Part shown: in pieces, positions 54,423-62,653 of the stretch
Layout: each line of letters starts with the position of its first letter
Numbering within the stretch: the stretch's first letter is position 1
DNA from: Candidatus Pseudelusimicrobium marinum
GTDB taxonomy: Bacteria > Elusimicrobiota > Elusimicrobia > Elusimicrobiales > Elusimicrobiaceae
Direction of reading: 5' to 3'
NCBI GenBank assembly: GCA_018656005.1
Contig: JABHZW010000037.1
Span: 1 to 64,000 of the forward strand
Length of the DNA: 64,000 nucleotides
Position numbers and translations under genes: made by a program
The notes under the pieces: generated by a model
What the model saw: only the letters and a program-made list of their open reading frames with translations
Database searches by the model: none
Told to the model about the DNA's origin: nothing

Positions 54423-55544
54423 TTAGAAATCTAGTTTTTCGAATATTCGGTAGGTTTTACTTTGGTGAGCACCGGCTTCTTTTATGATATTTATCATTTC
54501 AACATTATCCTCTAGTATCCACGATAACTCGCCACTTTTATAACGAGTAGAATTGCCCTCTTCTATAATTCTTTTTATAAGTAAAAGTTCTAACCCTCGT
54601 TTTCTATATTCTGGCAAAACACCAAGCATTATCAGACGAACTTTTTTTATTTTTAAAAATGCCAATACAGCTGGCACAATATTAAATAAATTTATACCAC
54701 CTTTAACTTTTTTTAGCACACAATTTAAATCTGGTATAGAAATTGCAAACCCAGCTGGCACATCAGCTACAGAAATTACAGATGTAAGTTTTGGATTAAT
54801 TATATGTTGTAATTCTTTACAACTTTCGGTAAACTCTTTTTTACTTATTGGTACAAAACCCCAATTTTTAGCCCAACTTTTATTATAAATATCCCTTAAA
54901 AGTTCGCTTTCTTCCTCGAAGTTTTTAAAACTTACTGCTCTCACTTCTAAATCTTTTTTACTTTCTATTCTTTTAATAATTTTTGTAAGCCTATTTGACA
55001 TATGGGCGCCTTCTTCTCGATCAAAAGCAAGTAAATCTTTGGCTTTTGTAAAACCAACCGCTTCCATATGCTTTAAATAATATTCAAAATTATAAGGCAT
55101 CATAATTTTAGGATCTTTATCAAAACTATCAGCTAACATTCCAGATACATAATTTGTACTTGGATTAAAAGGTCCTCGGATTTTTCGGATATTATTATCC
55201 TTAAAATATTTATAAGCATTCTCAAATAATTTTTTAGAAATTTCTATATCATTTTCCACATCATAAAACCCGAAAAATCCGATTTTCTCGTCGTGATATT
55301 TATTATATGTATGATTTATTATTGCAGCAAGTCTGCCAACGGGTTTGTCATTTTTATATGCTAAAAATAATTTTCTTTCTGCAGTTTTTCCGTCCTGCCA
55401 AAAAGGGTTGTTAATATTTAAAAGTTTTTTTTGATTAGATTTTAGATCGCCAATAAAATTAGAATTTTTAGCATAAAGATTATACTGCAAGTTAACAAAC
55501 TCACTTATTAAATTTTCTGCATCTTTAACTATTATTTCTTGCAC
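54423..55544 (-). CDS. GNAT-fold acyltransferase, bacterial ceramide synthase (bCerS)-like
   Basis: 373 aa with two GNAT-like halves. NPFWQDGKTAERKLFLAYKN, KPVGRLAAIINHTYNKYH, FFGFYDVEND, RGPFNPSTNYVSG, MMPYNFEYYLKHMEAVGF and LGVLPEYRKRGLELLLIKRI match, from memory, the family that includes the Caulobacter ceramide synthase. It starts with GTG, two bases after the stop of the serine-palmitoyltransferase-like gene, so the pair is translationally coupled. Predicted role: N-acylation of the sphingoid base. Without a search the assignment is moderate. Confidence 0.65.
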   Translation of the reverse strand: MQEIIVKDAENLISEFVNLQYNLYAKNSNFIGDLKSNQKKLLNINNPFWQDGKTAERKLFLAYKNDKPVGRLAAIINHTYNKYHDEKIGFFGFYDVENDIEISKKLFENAYKYFKDNNIRKIRGPFNPSTNYVSGMLADSFDKDPKIMMPYNFEYYLKHMEAVGFTKAKDLLAFDREEGAHMSNRLTKIIKRIESKKDLEVRAVSFKNFEEESELLRDIYNKSWAKNWGFVPISKKEFTESCKELQHIINPKLTSVISVADVPAGFAISIPDLNCVLKKVKGGINLFNIVPAVLAFLKIKKVRLIMLGVLPEYRKRGLELLLIKRIIEEGNSTRYKSGELSWILEDNVEMINIIKEAGAHQSKTYRIFEKLDF

Positions 55545-55545
55545 T

Positions 55546-56730
55546 TTATATAAGCCCTAGCTCTTTTCCTGCTTTAGTAAAGCATTTTAATATTTTGTCT
55601 ACATGTTCGTCTGTGTGGGTAGCCATCATAGTTACTCTTATAAGTGCATGTCCGGGAGGCACTGCTGGTGTTATAACTGGATTTGTGAAAATACCCATTT
55701 CAAACAAAATTTTCCACATTTTAAAACATGTATTATTTTCGCCAACAATTATAGGTATTATTGGTGTTTCTGTATCGCCAATATAAAAACCAGCTTTTAA
55801 GAAACCTCTTTTAAGTTTTTTGGTATTTTTCCAAAGTTGTTTTCTTCTTTTTGGATCGTCTTTAATGATATCCAAAGCTTTTGAAATTGTTGCTACATTA
55901 ACCGGTGGCAAAGCAGCAGAAAATATCATAGAACGAGACATATGTCTTATATAATCTATAACATCTTTCTTACCTACAACAAAACCACCAACACTGGCAA
56001 AACTTTTGGAACATGTGCCTACAACAAGGTCTATCTCGCCATTTTCAAGATGGAAATGTTCGCAAGTGCCTCTGCCGTTTTTACCCATAACACCTGTGCC
56101 GTGTGCATCGTCTACTATTAATCTTGCACCATATTTTTTTGAGAGTTTTGCAATTTCAGGAAGTTTACAAATATCGCCTTCCATACTGAAAACGCCGTCT
56201 ACGATGATTAGTTTTCCTTGGTCTTCATCTATAGAGGCAAGTATTCTTTCTAAATCTTTCATATCATTATGTTTATAACGACGCATTTGCGCACCAGATA
56301 GTTTTACACCATCTAATATACTTGCATGATCTAATTTATCTACAACGGCAACATCGTCTTTGCCAAGCAAACAGGATACTACACCCAAATTCATTTGATA
56401 TCCTGCTGAAAATATTAAACCTGCTTCTTTTTTCTTAAATTTTGCTAATTTTTCTTCAAGCTGTTCGTGAGCTATGGTATTACCATTTAAAAATCTTGAA
56501 CCAGCACAACCTGTGCCGTATTTTGAAAAAGAATCTATGCCAGCTTGTTTCATTTGTTTGTCATCTGCTAAACCTAGATAGTTGTTAGAACCAGCCATTA
56601 TATATTTTTTGCCTTCTAACATAATTTCTGGAGCTTGAGCAGATTCTATCGGCTGAAAATAACCATAGATGCCAAGTCTTTTCATTCTTTTTACTTCATT
56701 AAAATCTTTACATTTCTCAAAAATATCCAT
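55546..56730 (-). CDS. spt: Serine palmitoyltransferase-like alpha-oxoamine synthase
   Basis: 394 aa PLP enzyme of the AOS family (SPT, KBL, BioF, ALAS). YGTGCAGSRFLNGNTIAHEQLE, VDDAHGTGVMG, the PLP lysine in GTCSKSFASVGGF and SMIFSAALPP are family features. LGIYGYFQPIESAQAPEI, ETPIIPI and the C-terminal RVTMMATHTDEHVDK resemble bacterial SPT more than KBL or BioF. It would join serine with palmitoyl-CoA or -ACP. The operon with accB, accC, rfaE2 and a bCerS-like gene favours a lipid role. Glycine C-acetyltransferase remains the main alternative. Confidence 0.78.
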   Translation of the reverse strand: MDIFEKCKDFNEVKRMKRLGIYGYFQPIESAQAPEIMLEGKKYIMAGSNNYLGLADDKQMKQAGIDSFSKYGTGCAGSRFLNGNTIAHEQLEEKLAKFKKKEAGLIFSAGYQMNLGVVSCLLGKDDVAVVDKLDHASILDGVKLSGAQMRRYKHNDMKDLERILASIDEDQGKLIIVDGVFSMEGDICKLPEIAKLSKKYGARLIVDDAHGTGVMGKNGRGTCEHFHLENGEIDLVVGTCSKSFASVGGFVVGKKDVIDYIRHMSRSMIFSAALPPVNVATISKALDIIKDDPKRRKQLWKNTKKLKRGFLKAGFYIGDTETPIIPIIVGENNTCFKMWKILFEMGIFTNPVITPAVPPGHALIRVTMMATHTDEHVDKILKCFTKAGKELGLI

Positions 56731-56731
56731 A

Positions 56732-57193
56732 CTATTTCCTATTGTTAATTTTTTTAATTACACCAGAAGTAGATTTGCCCTTTACTAAAGGATATATTAT
56801 AACTTTCTTTGCAACCTTGTTTCCCACAACTTCGTCTTCGCTATAATCCCCGCCTTTTACCAAAATATCTGGTTTAATTAATGTTATCAAATTATGAGGA
56901 GTTTGCTCTCCAAAAAAACATACAGCATCGATACTTTCTAAAGCACCTAATACTAAAGCTCTATCTTTCTGTTTATTAATAGGACGACCTTTGCCCTTTA
57001 ATTTCCTTACACTAGCATCTGTATTTAAACCAACTACAAGTATATCGCCTTTGTTTTTACAAAATTCCAATATTTTTATATGTCCAGCATGTAGAATGTC
57101 GAAACAACCATTTGTAAACACGACACTTTTACCCTGCTTTTTTGCTTTACGCAAAAAAGCTAATAAATTATTTTTTGTTTTTAATTTTTTCAT
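56732..57193 (-). CDS. rfaE2: RfaE2/HldE C-domain nucleotidyltransferase
   Basis: 153 aa single cytidylyltransferase-like domain: TNGCFDILHAGHIKIL (HxGH), GLNTDASVRKLKGKGRP, LIKPDILVKGGDY and PLVKGKSTSGVIKKI, which match D-glycero-beta-D-manno-heptose-1-phosphate adenylyltransferase. It would supply ADP-heptose for the LPS core. In some bacteria related domains activate other sugars or alcohol phosphates. It overlaps accC by 26 bases and precedes spt by one base. Confidence 0.85.
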   Translation of the reverse strand: MKKLKTKNNLLAFLRKAKKQGKSVVFTNGCFDILHAGHIKILEFCKNKGDILVVGLNTDASVRKLKGKGRPINKQKDRALVLGALESIDAVCFFGEQTPHNLITLIKPDILVKGGDYSEDEVVGNKVAKKVIIYPLVKGKSTSGVIKKINNRK

Positions 57194-58547
57194 TTTTATT
57201 TTTCTCTTCTGCGAAATATTTTTCTAAGAAGCTGGTATCAATATCGCCTTTTATAAAATCCTTATGATTTATAATTTTGGAATGGAAATCTATAGTAGTT
57301 TTTACACCTTCTATATAAAATTCGCTTAACGCTCTTTTACTTCTTGCAAGTGCTTTTTCTCTTGTTGGCGCCCATACAATAAGCTTTGCTATCATACTAT
57401 CGTAATAACTTGGTATGGTATAGCCCGTATATACATGAGAGTCCACCCGAACACCTAAACCACCCGGCATAAACCAGCTGTCTATTGTGCCTGGACAAGG
57501 TGCAAAATTATGTTGCATATCCTCGGCATTTATCCTATGTTCTATTGCATGTCCATGGATTTCTAAGGCTCTTTCTTTAGTAAATTCTAACTTTTCGCCC
57601 TCGGCTATGTGTATTTGCATTCTTACAAGATCTAAACCGCTAACCATTTCTGTGACAGGATGTTCCACCTGTAAACGAGTGTTAACTTCCATAAAATAAA
57701 ATTCTTTATTTTGAGCCATCAAAAATTCCACAGTACCAACACCATGATAACCACTAGCTTTTACAAGTTTTATTGCACTATTTGCTAACTTTTTACGAAC
57801 TGCTGGAGTTACAAATGGACTTGGACTTTCTTCCACTAATTTTTGATGTCTTCTTTGCATACTACAATCTCTTTCTGCAAATGCAATTACATTGCCGTGT
57901 GTATCTGCTGCTACTTGAATTTCTATATGTCTTGGTTTTAAAATTAATTTTTCAAAATATACGCCATCGTCGCCGAATGCAGCTAAACTTTCGTTTTTTG
58001 CCATATTTAAACAATGTTCAAATTCTTTTTCGTTCATCGCAGCTCGCATACCTTTACCACCACCACCGGCAGATGCTTTAATCATAATAGGATATCCTAT
58101 TTTTTTTGCTACTTGTTTATGGTTTTTTGTTACAAGCCCGTCTGAACCCGGTGTAATTGCTACACCTGCTTTAACAGCTATTTCTCTTGCGGTAGATTTG
58201 TATCCTAATTCTTTTATAGCTTTGCCTGATGGACCAATAAATATTGCACCTGCTTTTGTTACAGCGTCTGAAAAATCTGGATTTTCGGCTAAGAAACCAT
58301 AACCAGGATGTACGGCATCAGCATTACTTATCTTTAATGCTGTTATTATTGCTTCTATGTTTAGGTAGCTATCTTTAGAAGTTGCTGGACCTATACAATA
58401 ACTTTCATCAGCTTCTTTTACATGCATAGAAGTTCTGTCTGCTTCGGAATATACACAAACAGCTTTTATATTTAATTCCCGTAAAGTACGGATAATCCTT
58501 AAGGCGATTTCACCACGGTTTGCTATTAAAACTTTTTTAAATTTCAT
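57168..58547 (-). CDS. accC: Biotin carboxylase subunit of acetyl-CoA carboxylase
   Basis: 459 aa ATP-grasp enzyme that carboxylates biotin on BCCP. KKVLIANRGEIALRIIRTLRE at the N terminus, glycine-rich SAGGGGKGMR, FEKLILKPRHIEIQV, catalytic EVNTRLQVEHPVTEM and GHAIEHRINAED. The C-terminal Lys/Asn tail is where it overlaps rfaE2. Element E7 supplies its ribosome site. The carboxyltransferase genes accA/accD are not in the window. Confidence 0.94.
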   Translation of the reverse strand: MKFKKVLIANRGEIALRIIRTLRELNIKAVCVYSEADRTSMHVKEADESYCIGPATSKDSYLNIEAIITALKISNADAVHPGYGFLAENPDFSDAVTKAGAIFIGPSGKAIKELGYKSTAREIAVKAGVAITPGSDGLVTKNHKQVAKKIGYPIMIKASAGGGGKGMRAAMNEKEFEHCLNMAKNESLAAFGDDGVYFEKLILKPRHIEIQVAADTHGNVIAFAERDCSMQRRHQKLVEESPSPFVTPAVRKKLANSAIKLVKASGYHGVGTVEFLMAQNKEFYFMEVNTRLQVEHPVTEMVSGLDLVRMQIHIAEGEKLEFTKERALEIHGHAIEHRINAEDMQHNFAPCPGTIDSWFMPGGLGVRVDSHVYTGYTIPSYYDSMIAKLIVWAPTREKALARSKRALSEFYIEGVKTTIDFHSKIINHKDFIKGDIDTSFLEKYFAEEKNKNEKIKNKK

Positions 58548-58555
58548 TTTTTTCC

Positions 58556-58612
58556 TTGTTTTTCGTGACTACATAGCACTGGTTTTGCTAATATTTAATG
58601 AGAACCTTAACT
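58556..58612 (-). repeat. Leader element copy E7 (accB-accC junction)
   Basis: Minus strand: AAGGTTCTCATTAAATATTAGC, AAAACCAGTGCTATGTAGTC, ACGAAAAACAAGGA. It begins at the accB stop codon and ends with the accC Shine-Dalgarno site, so it fills the junction. Confidence 0.75.
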
Positions 58613-58981
58613 TGCCTCTTCTACAAAAAATAGTGGTTGATTATATTCGACAGCATCGCCATCTTCTATCATAATTTTTTTAAGTTTTCCTTCCACAGGA
58701 CACTTAATTTCTTTATTAGTTTTGCCTTGCTCTACAATACCCAAAACTTCGCCCTTTTTTACGACTTTGCCTTCTTTTAAATTTAAATTTTTACCTTTTT
58801 GACTTGCATGATATATGCCTAATGCTGGGGATAGTATTTCTTTATAGCTACATTGTATATGAGCACCTTCTACTGGTGCTTCAGCTGTTTTGATTTTTAT
58901 ATGATCCTTTTTATTTTTATAAAAAACTTCTACTAAATCGGTTTGTTTAACCCAATCGGATATCTCTTTTAATTGTTTCAT
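58607..58981 (-). CDS. accB: Biotinyl/lipoyl-domain protein, BCCP-like with unusual lysine motif
   Basis: 124 aa. The N-terminal ~35 residues resemble the BCCP helical/linker part (MKQLKEISDWVKQTDLVEVF) and residues 45-122 form a biotinyl fold (SPALGIYHAS, GKVVKKGEVLGIVE, CPVEGKLKKIMIEDGDAVEYNQPLFFVE). At the hairpin that normally reads EAMKLMNE the sequence is EQGKTNKE: the modified lysine (Lys87) is kept but both flanking Met are lost. The linker is shorter than in E. coli (156 aa). Position upstream of accC strongly supports BCCP; whether biotin ligase accepts it is open. Confidence 0.78.
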   Translation of the reverse strand: MKQLKEISDWVKQTDLVEVFYKNKKDHIKIKTAEAPVEGAHIQCSYKEILSPALGIYHASQKGKNLNLKEGKVVKKGEVLGIVEQGKTNKEIKCPVEGKLKKIMIEDGDAVEYNQPLFFVEEAS

Positions 58982-59038
58982 AAATACTCCTGCTAGTTAG
59001 CTTATAATATCATTATATATTATATTTAACCCGCTGTT

Positions 59039-60238
59039 CTAGTGCTTAAATTTGCCGTTTTCATAGATAGTAATTATCTTGCCATTTTTAAGTTTGGCTT
59101 TTACTATCTTTTTTTCTGTATTAATGATGTCCCAATGCAAAGCAGAATTATTAAAACCAAGCTCTTTTTGTTTTTTCTTATTTAATGTGGCTGGGTTTTT
59201 GGTATAAGTATCTGTATAACTTGAACCTAAGGCAATATGCGAATTTCCGTTTTTGCCACCAAAGTTTTCGTCGTATAGGGTATCTGCCATAAACTTATTT
59301 ATTTTGGAAAAGCGGGTATCGGTTAACGAAAATTCGCCCAACTGACAAGAACCTTCGTCCATAAATATCATTTTTCTTGCAAACTCTTCGCCTTCGTCTG
59401 CTTTTAGGTTTACAACTTTACCTTGATGAAATTCCAACTTCAAATTTTTAACATAATTGCCATTAATATACGATGGTAAATCTGCAAAATAGATACCTTT
59501 TGTATAGCGGTGGTCTGGCGAGATAAAAATTTCAAAACTAGGAATATTCGCCCCCCTTCCGCCAATAAATTTACGGTCTTTGCCTAATTTAATTTCCAAA
59601 TCAGTATTTTTACTTTTCATATAAAGGGTATCTATTTTTAAACCATTTAACCATTTTTCTATATTGTGAATTTTAGCTACAACACTTTTCCATTTTTTTA
59701 CAGGATCTTTTTCATTTAAAAAACATGCCTTTTCTATTTGATTGCTATATTCTTTCAAAGAAAGTTTTGCAGTTTTCGCCATATTGTTTGTTGGGAAGTT
59801 GGCAAGCGTCCACCCAAAATCGCCAGTTTGTTCTCTTTTGTTCATAATATCTCTAATTTTTTTCTTAGCGATGGTAGCTGTGGTTAATTTTTTAGGTTTT
59901 ATGTTTTTTAGCGAAAGTAAATCTTCTGTTGCTCTTAAAACTATGTAGCCGTTTAAACTTTTTATAAACTGCGGTCTGCCAGCTGGAATATTTTTTAGCA
60001 TTATATCGTCTGCATTAGCAAAAAAATCTTTAGAAATTTTTGCAGTAGGCAACATACTTATTATTGTATGTATTTTTTCTTTAGCTAATTTTTCGTGTAC
60101 AATTTCTGCAAGTAGCAATGCATCTTTTTCGAAATTAACTAAAACGGTGTCGTGTTTTTTAAATTTATTTTTTCTGGCAAGTTTTAAAGCCCAAATTATA
60201 ACATCTGCATATTTATGTAATTTTTTTTCGTCAAACAT
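59039..60238 (-). CDS. Aminopeptidase, peptidase family M29
   Basis: 399 aa cytoplasmic metallo-aminopeptidase (AmpS / aminopeptidase T type). C-terminal metal ligands and catalytic residues appear in NIPSFEIFISPDH, GEFSLTD, NSHIALGSSYTDTY and SALHWDII, with GGRGANIPSFE the family signature. The N-terminal half is an alpha/beta domain. Monocistronic, divergent from the gene at 60300. Confidence 0.9.
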   Translation of the reverse strand: MFDEKKLHKYADVIIWALKLARKNKFKKHDTVLVNFEKDALLLAEIVHEKLAKEKIHTIISMLPTAKISKDFFANADDIMLKNIPAGRPQFIKSLNGYIVLRATEDLLSLKNIKPKKLTTATIAKKKIRDIMNKREQTGDFGWTLANFPTNNMAKTAKLSLKEYSNQIEKACFLNEKDPVKKWKSVVAKIHNIEKWLNGLKIDTLYMKSKNTDLEIKLGKDRKFIGGRGANIPSFEIFISPDHRYTKGIYFADLPSYINGNYVKNLKLEFHQGKVVNLKADEGEEFARKMIFMDEGSCQLGEFSLTDTRFSKINKFMADTLYDENFGGKNGNSHIALGSSYTDTYTKNPATLNKKKQKELGFNNSALHWDIINTEKKIVKAKLKNGKIITIYENGKFKH

Positions 60239-60284
60239 AACAAAAACCTCGCTTAATTAAAGTATAATAATACTATTATATTAC

Positions 60285-60297
60285 ATTGCGAGGCAAT
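60285..60297. repeat. Short palindrome covering a ribosome binding site
   Basis: ATTGC-GAG-GCAAT; the GCGAGG inside is the Shine-Dalgarno site of the gene starting at 60300. Same ATTGC...GCAAT class as the units at 25344 and 39983. Confidence 0.55.
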
Positions 60298-60299
60298 TT

Positions 60300-61061
60300 A
60301 TGAAAAAACTACTACTTATATTTTTTATATTAATTTCTGCAAATACTTTTGCAGATATGTTACCTAAACCAGAGATGATATTCTCTTTCAAAACCCATAC
60401 TAAGAAAGATTTGCAGATAGATTTTACTCAAAGCGAACAAATTCAGTGTGAAGACAATCAGTGTATAACAAAAAAGCCGTTGGGCGATTATGGGTTTCAA
60501 AAATTACACTGCAAAAGTACAGATAATTGTTTTTCGCTTTCCTATAAATATTCGCCGTATCAAAAACTTATAATAACAACAAAAAATGGTAAGAAGTTGG
60601 AAAGTAATATATTTTTAAAGTCTAAAAAACTTCGATCTGAATATTTGGTACATGTTTATAGAAACAAAATTTTTGTAGAAGAAGCTCATAAAATAGGATA
60701 CCCGAAATCTATTTTTAGGATAGATTTTGTTAGTGCATTTTTAATAACAATTATTTTGGAATTTTTGGCAGTATTAATAATAATTTTCCCAAACAAACCA
60801 AAAGTTTCGATTTTACTTTCAGCTACACTTGTTAACTTTATAAGTGTGCCGTTGATATGGTTTTTCTTCCCGATAGTAAACATACAAAAATGGGTATACA
60901 TATTGTTTATCTGGGCATTTGAGGCAGCATTTATTTATGCTTGGAATAAGGATATATTGTCTATGAAACAATGTGGATATTATTCGTTTATAACTAACAC
61001 AGTTAGTTTGACGGTGGGTATGATAATATCGTTCATATTTTCCTCATTTTTAATATTATAA
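60300..61061 (+). CDS. Membrane protein of unknown function with Cys-paired periplasmic domain
   Basis: 253 aa, not recognised. Signal peptide residues 1-18 (LLLIFFILISANTFA), then a periplasmic domain of ~120 residues with four Cys in two pairs (CEDNQC, CKSTDNC) that may form disulfides, followed by four transmembrane helices from about residue 140. The topology resembles uncharacterised envelope proteins. Monocistronic; a TATAAT (60263-60268) lies upstream. No functional guess is justified. Confidence 0.7.
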   Translation: MKKLLLIFFILISANTFADMLPKPEMIFSFKTHTKKDLQIDFTQSEQIQCEDNQCITKKPLGDYGFQKLHCKSTDNCFSLSYKYSPYQKLIITTKNGKKLESNIFLKSKKLRSEYLVHVYRNKIFVEEAHKIGYPKSIFRIDFVSAFLITIILEFLAVLIIIFPNKPKVSILLSATLVNFISVPLIWFFFPIVNIQKWVYILFIWAFEAAFIYAWNKDILSMKQCGYYSFITNTVSLTVGMIISFIFSSFLIL

Positions 61062-61063
61062 AG

Positions 61064-61125
61064 TTGCCAGAAGTTACATAAATTGATAAAATATGAATAT
61101 AGGCATTTGATGTGCCTATATTTTT
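61064..61125 (+). promoter_or_regulatory. tRNA-Pro promoter and terminator-like leader hairpin
   Basis: TTGCCA (61064-61069), 17-base spacer, TAAAAT (61087-61092). The expected start lies at the base of a perfect 10-bp hairpin (61096-61105 with 61113-61122, loop 7) followed by TTTTT, 17 bases before the tRNA. Confidence 0.65.
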
Positions 61126-61141
61126 ACGAAAAATTTTATTA

Positions 61142-61214
61142 CGGGGCATGGCTCAATTGGTAGAGTGCTCGGTTTGGGACCGAGAGGTTCCCGGTTCAAG
61201 TCCGGGTGCCCCGA
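61142..61214 (+). tRNA. tRNA-Pro (anticodon TGG)
   Basis: 73 bases: acceptor CGGGGCA/TGCCCCG, anticodon stem CTCGG/CCGAG with loop TTTGGGA, T arm CCCGG-TTCAAGT-CCGGG. CCA is not encoded. Confidence 0.96.
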
Positions 61215-61225
61215 TATAATTTAAA

Positions 61226-61260
61226 AAACTCCATAAGCCAATGCTTACGGAGTTTTTTTT
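61226..61260 (+). terminator. Terminator of tRNA-Pro
   Basis: AAACTCCATAAGC (61226-61238) pairs with GCTTACGGAGTTT (61243-61255) with one mismatch; T run follows. Confidence 0.8.
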
Positions 61261-61278
61261 ATTTAACTAAAATTATTC

Positions 61279-61641
61279 TTATTTTTGTTCACTGGTGCTT
61301 TGGCAACCCACACAATACCTAGCAAAAGGCATTGCACCAAGTCGCTTCTTCATTATGGAACAGCCACAACTTTCACATTCACCATAAATACCTTTTTCTA
61401 TTCTTCTTATAGCTGCGTCAATTTGTTCCACAGTTTTTAATGCATTGTCTGAAACTTCAAACAACATTTCTTTATCCATACTTTGCGAAGCATTATCCAT
61501 AGGATCTCCCACTTCTGCTTCGGGCATGTCTAATGCTTTTTTTTCTTCTAATCTTTTTAAAATTTCTTCCCTAGTTGCTTCTAGATCTTTTTTAACTTTT
61601 TCAAGTTCTTTTGATGTTAATTTTTCTTTTGTATTTTTCAT
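61279..61641 (-). CDS. DksA/TraR-family zinc-finger protein
   Basis: 120 aa. Coiled-coil N-terminal half (LTSKELEKVKKDLEATREEI), a central MDNASQSMDKEM loop, and a C4 zinc finger CESCGCSIMKKRLGAMPFARYCVGCQ. DksA-family proteins bind the RNA polymerase secondary channel and tune rRNA and amino acid promoters, often with ppGpp. The coiled-coil tip acidic pair of E. coli DksA is not clearly aligned, so it may be a DksA-like relative. Monocistronic. Confidence 0.88.
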   Translation of the reverse strand: MKNTKEKLTSKELEKVKKDLEATREEILKRLEEKKALDMPEAEVGDPMDNASQSMDKEMLFEVSDNALKTVEQIDAAIRRIEKGIYGECESCGCSIMKKRLGAMPFARYCVGCQSTSEQK

Positions 61642-61668
61642 AAATTTTTCCTCTAACTAAAATTTGTT

Positions 61669-62184
61669 TTATTTTATTACCATCACACTTTTGCCATCTT
61701 CGTATATTTTGGCATAAGGATCCGCTAATGTTTCGCCATCTACAATAAATAAATATCTGTATGTACCAGGATATATAACTATAGCAGTTTCCCAGTAATC
61801 CCCTTTATATTTCATAGGCCATGGCTTTCGCATTGTAAAACCACCCACTACTGCTACTTCTCTTGCTTCACCCCAATATTTAAATATCACTTGTCTTGTT
61901 TTCGCATTTGTTTTTTTAACTATGATACTTTGTTTTACTTCTTGTTTTACCTCAATCTTTTTAACTTCAGGTTCAACAATAGTTTCTTCCACTACAATTT
62001 CTTCTTTTGTTGGAAGTTTAATATTATCGTATACATCTGTAGCGAAAACAGATTTGTATATTAAGTATCCAAAAAATAATATAAGCAAGACATCTAGCAA
62101 AATCAATATTAACCAAAAATTTGCAGATTTTTTGCTATTTATAAAAGCGTTAATTTTATTTTCTTTATTAGTTGATTGTTTCAT
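61669..62184 (-). CDS. Single-span protein with AMPK/CBM48-type domain (second of two)
   Basis: 171 aa: membrane span at about residues 19-45 (FWLILILLDVLLILFFGYLIY), an acidic/basic linker of repeated Val-Glu and Lys units, then an E-set domain with RQVIFKYWGEAREVAVVGGF, WPMKYKGDYWETAIVIYPGTYRYLFIVDGE and LADPYAKIYEDGKSVMVI. The GTYRYLFxVDG pattern is the glycogen-binding-like core. Same architecture as 49798. Function unknown. Confidence 0.8.
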   Translation of the reverse strand: MKQSTNKENKINAFINSKKSANFWLILILLDVLLILFFGYLIYKSVFATDVYDNIKLPTKEEIVVEETIVEPEVKKIEVKQEVKQSIIVKKTNAKTRQVIFKYWGEAREVAVVGGFTMRKPWPMKYKGDYWETAIVIYPGTYRYLFIVDGETLADPYAKIYEDGKSVMVIK

Positions 62185-62304
62185 AACCCACCTTTTTAAG
62201 CATTATATATTTATACAAAATCGTTCTACATTTTACAACATTAATACTAAGTTTGACAGTAAAATGTATTAAATGTATCATTAATACAAGAGGGAGGAAC
62301 TAAT

Positions 62305-62565
62305 ATGAAAACAAATATACTTCTTTTATTAATCAATGAAAGAAAACAACAAGCACCAACTGTACAAAAAGTTTTAACAGAATGGGGTTGTTTAATCAAA
62401 ACAAGATTAGGTTTGCATTCTGGGATTTTAGATGATTGCACAAATACGGGGTTAATTTTTTTAGAACTTGTAGGCGAAAAAGATAAGCATGACGAAATGG
62501 CAAGAAAATTAAATCTTCTAGAAGGCGTTAGCGCTAAGCTTGTAGAACTAGAACTTAAAGACTAA
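62305..62565 (+). CDS. Iron-only hydrogenase system regulator (TM1266-like)
   Basis: 86 aa ACT/NikR-C-like small protein. MKTNILLLLINERKQQAPTV, LTEWGCLIKTRLGLHSGILDD and LNLLEGVSAKLVEL fit the family found beside [FeFe]-hydrogenase operons (TIGR03959-like). It may bind a small ligand and affect hydrogenase expression or maturation; no DNA-binding domain is present. Strong GGGAGG site before the ATG. Upstream of the HydC-HydB fusion by 88 bases. Confidence 0.75.
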   Translation: MKTNILLLLINERKQQAPTVQKVLTEWGCLIKTRLGLHSGILDDCTNTGLIFLELVGEKDKHDEMARKLNLLEGVSAKLVELELKD

Positions 62566-62653
62566 AAATGCTTTTTTAATAAAACATTTTTTAATAAAAC
62601 CTTGATTTTAAGGTTAGTATTTTATATTTCTAAATAAAAGGAGAGGGAAGTGT

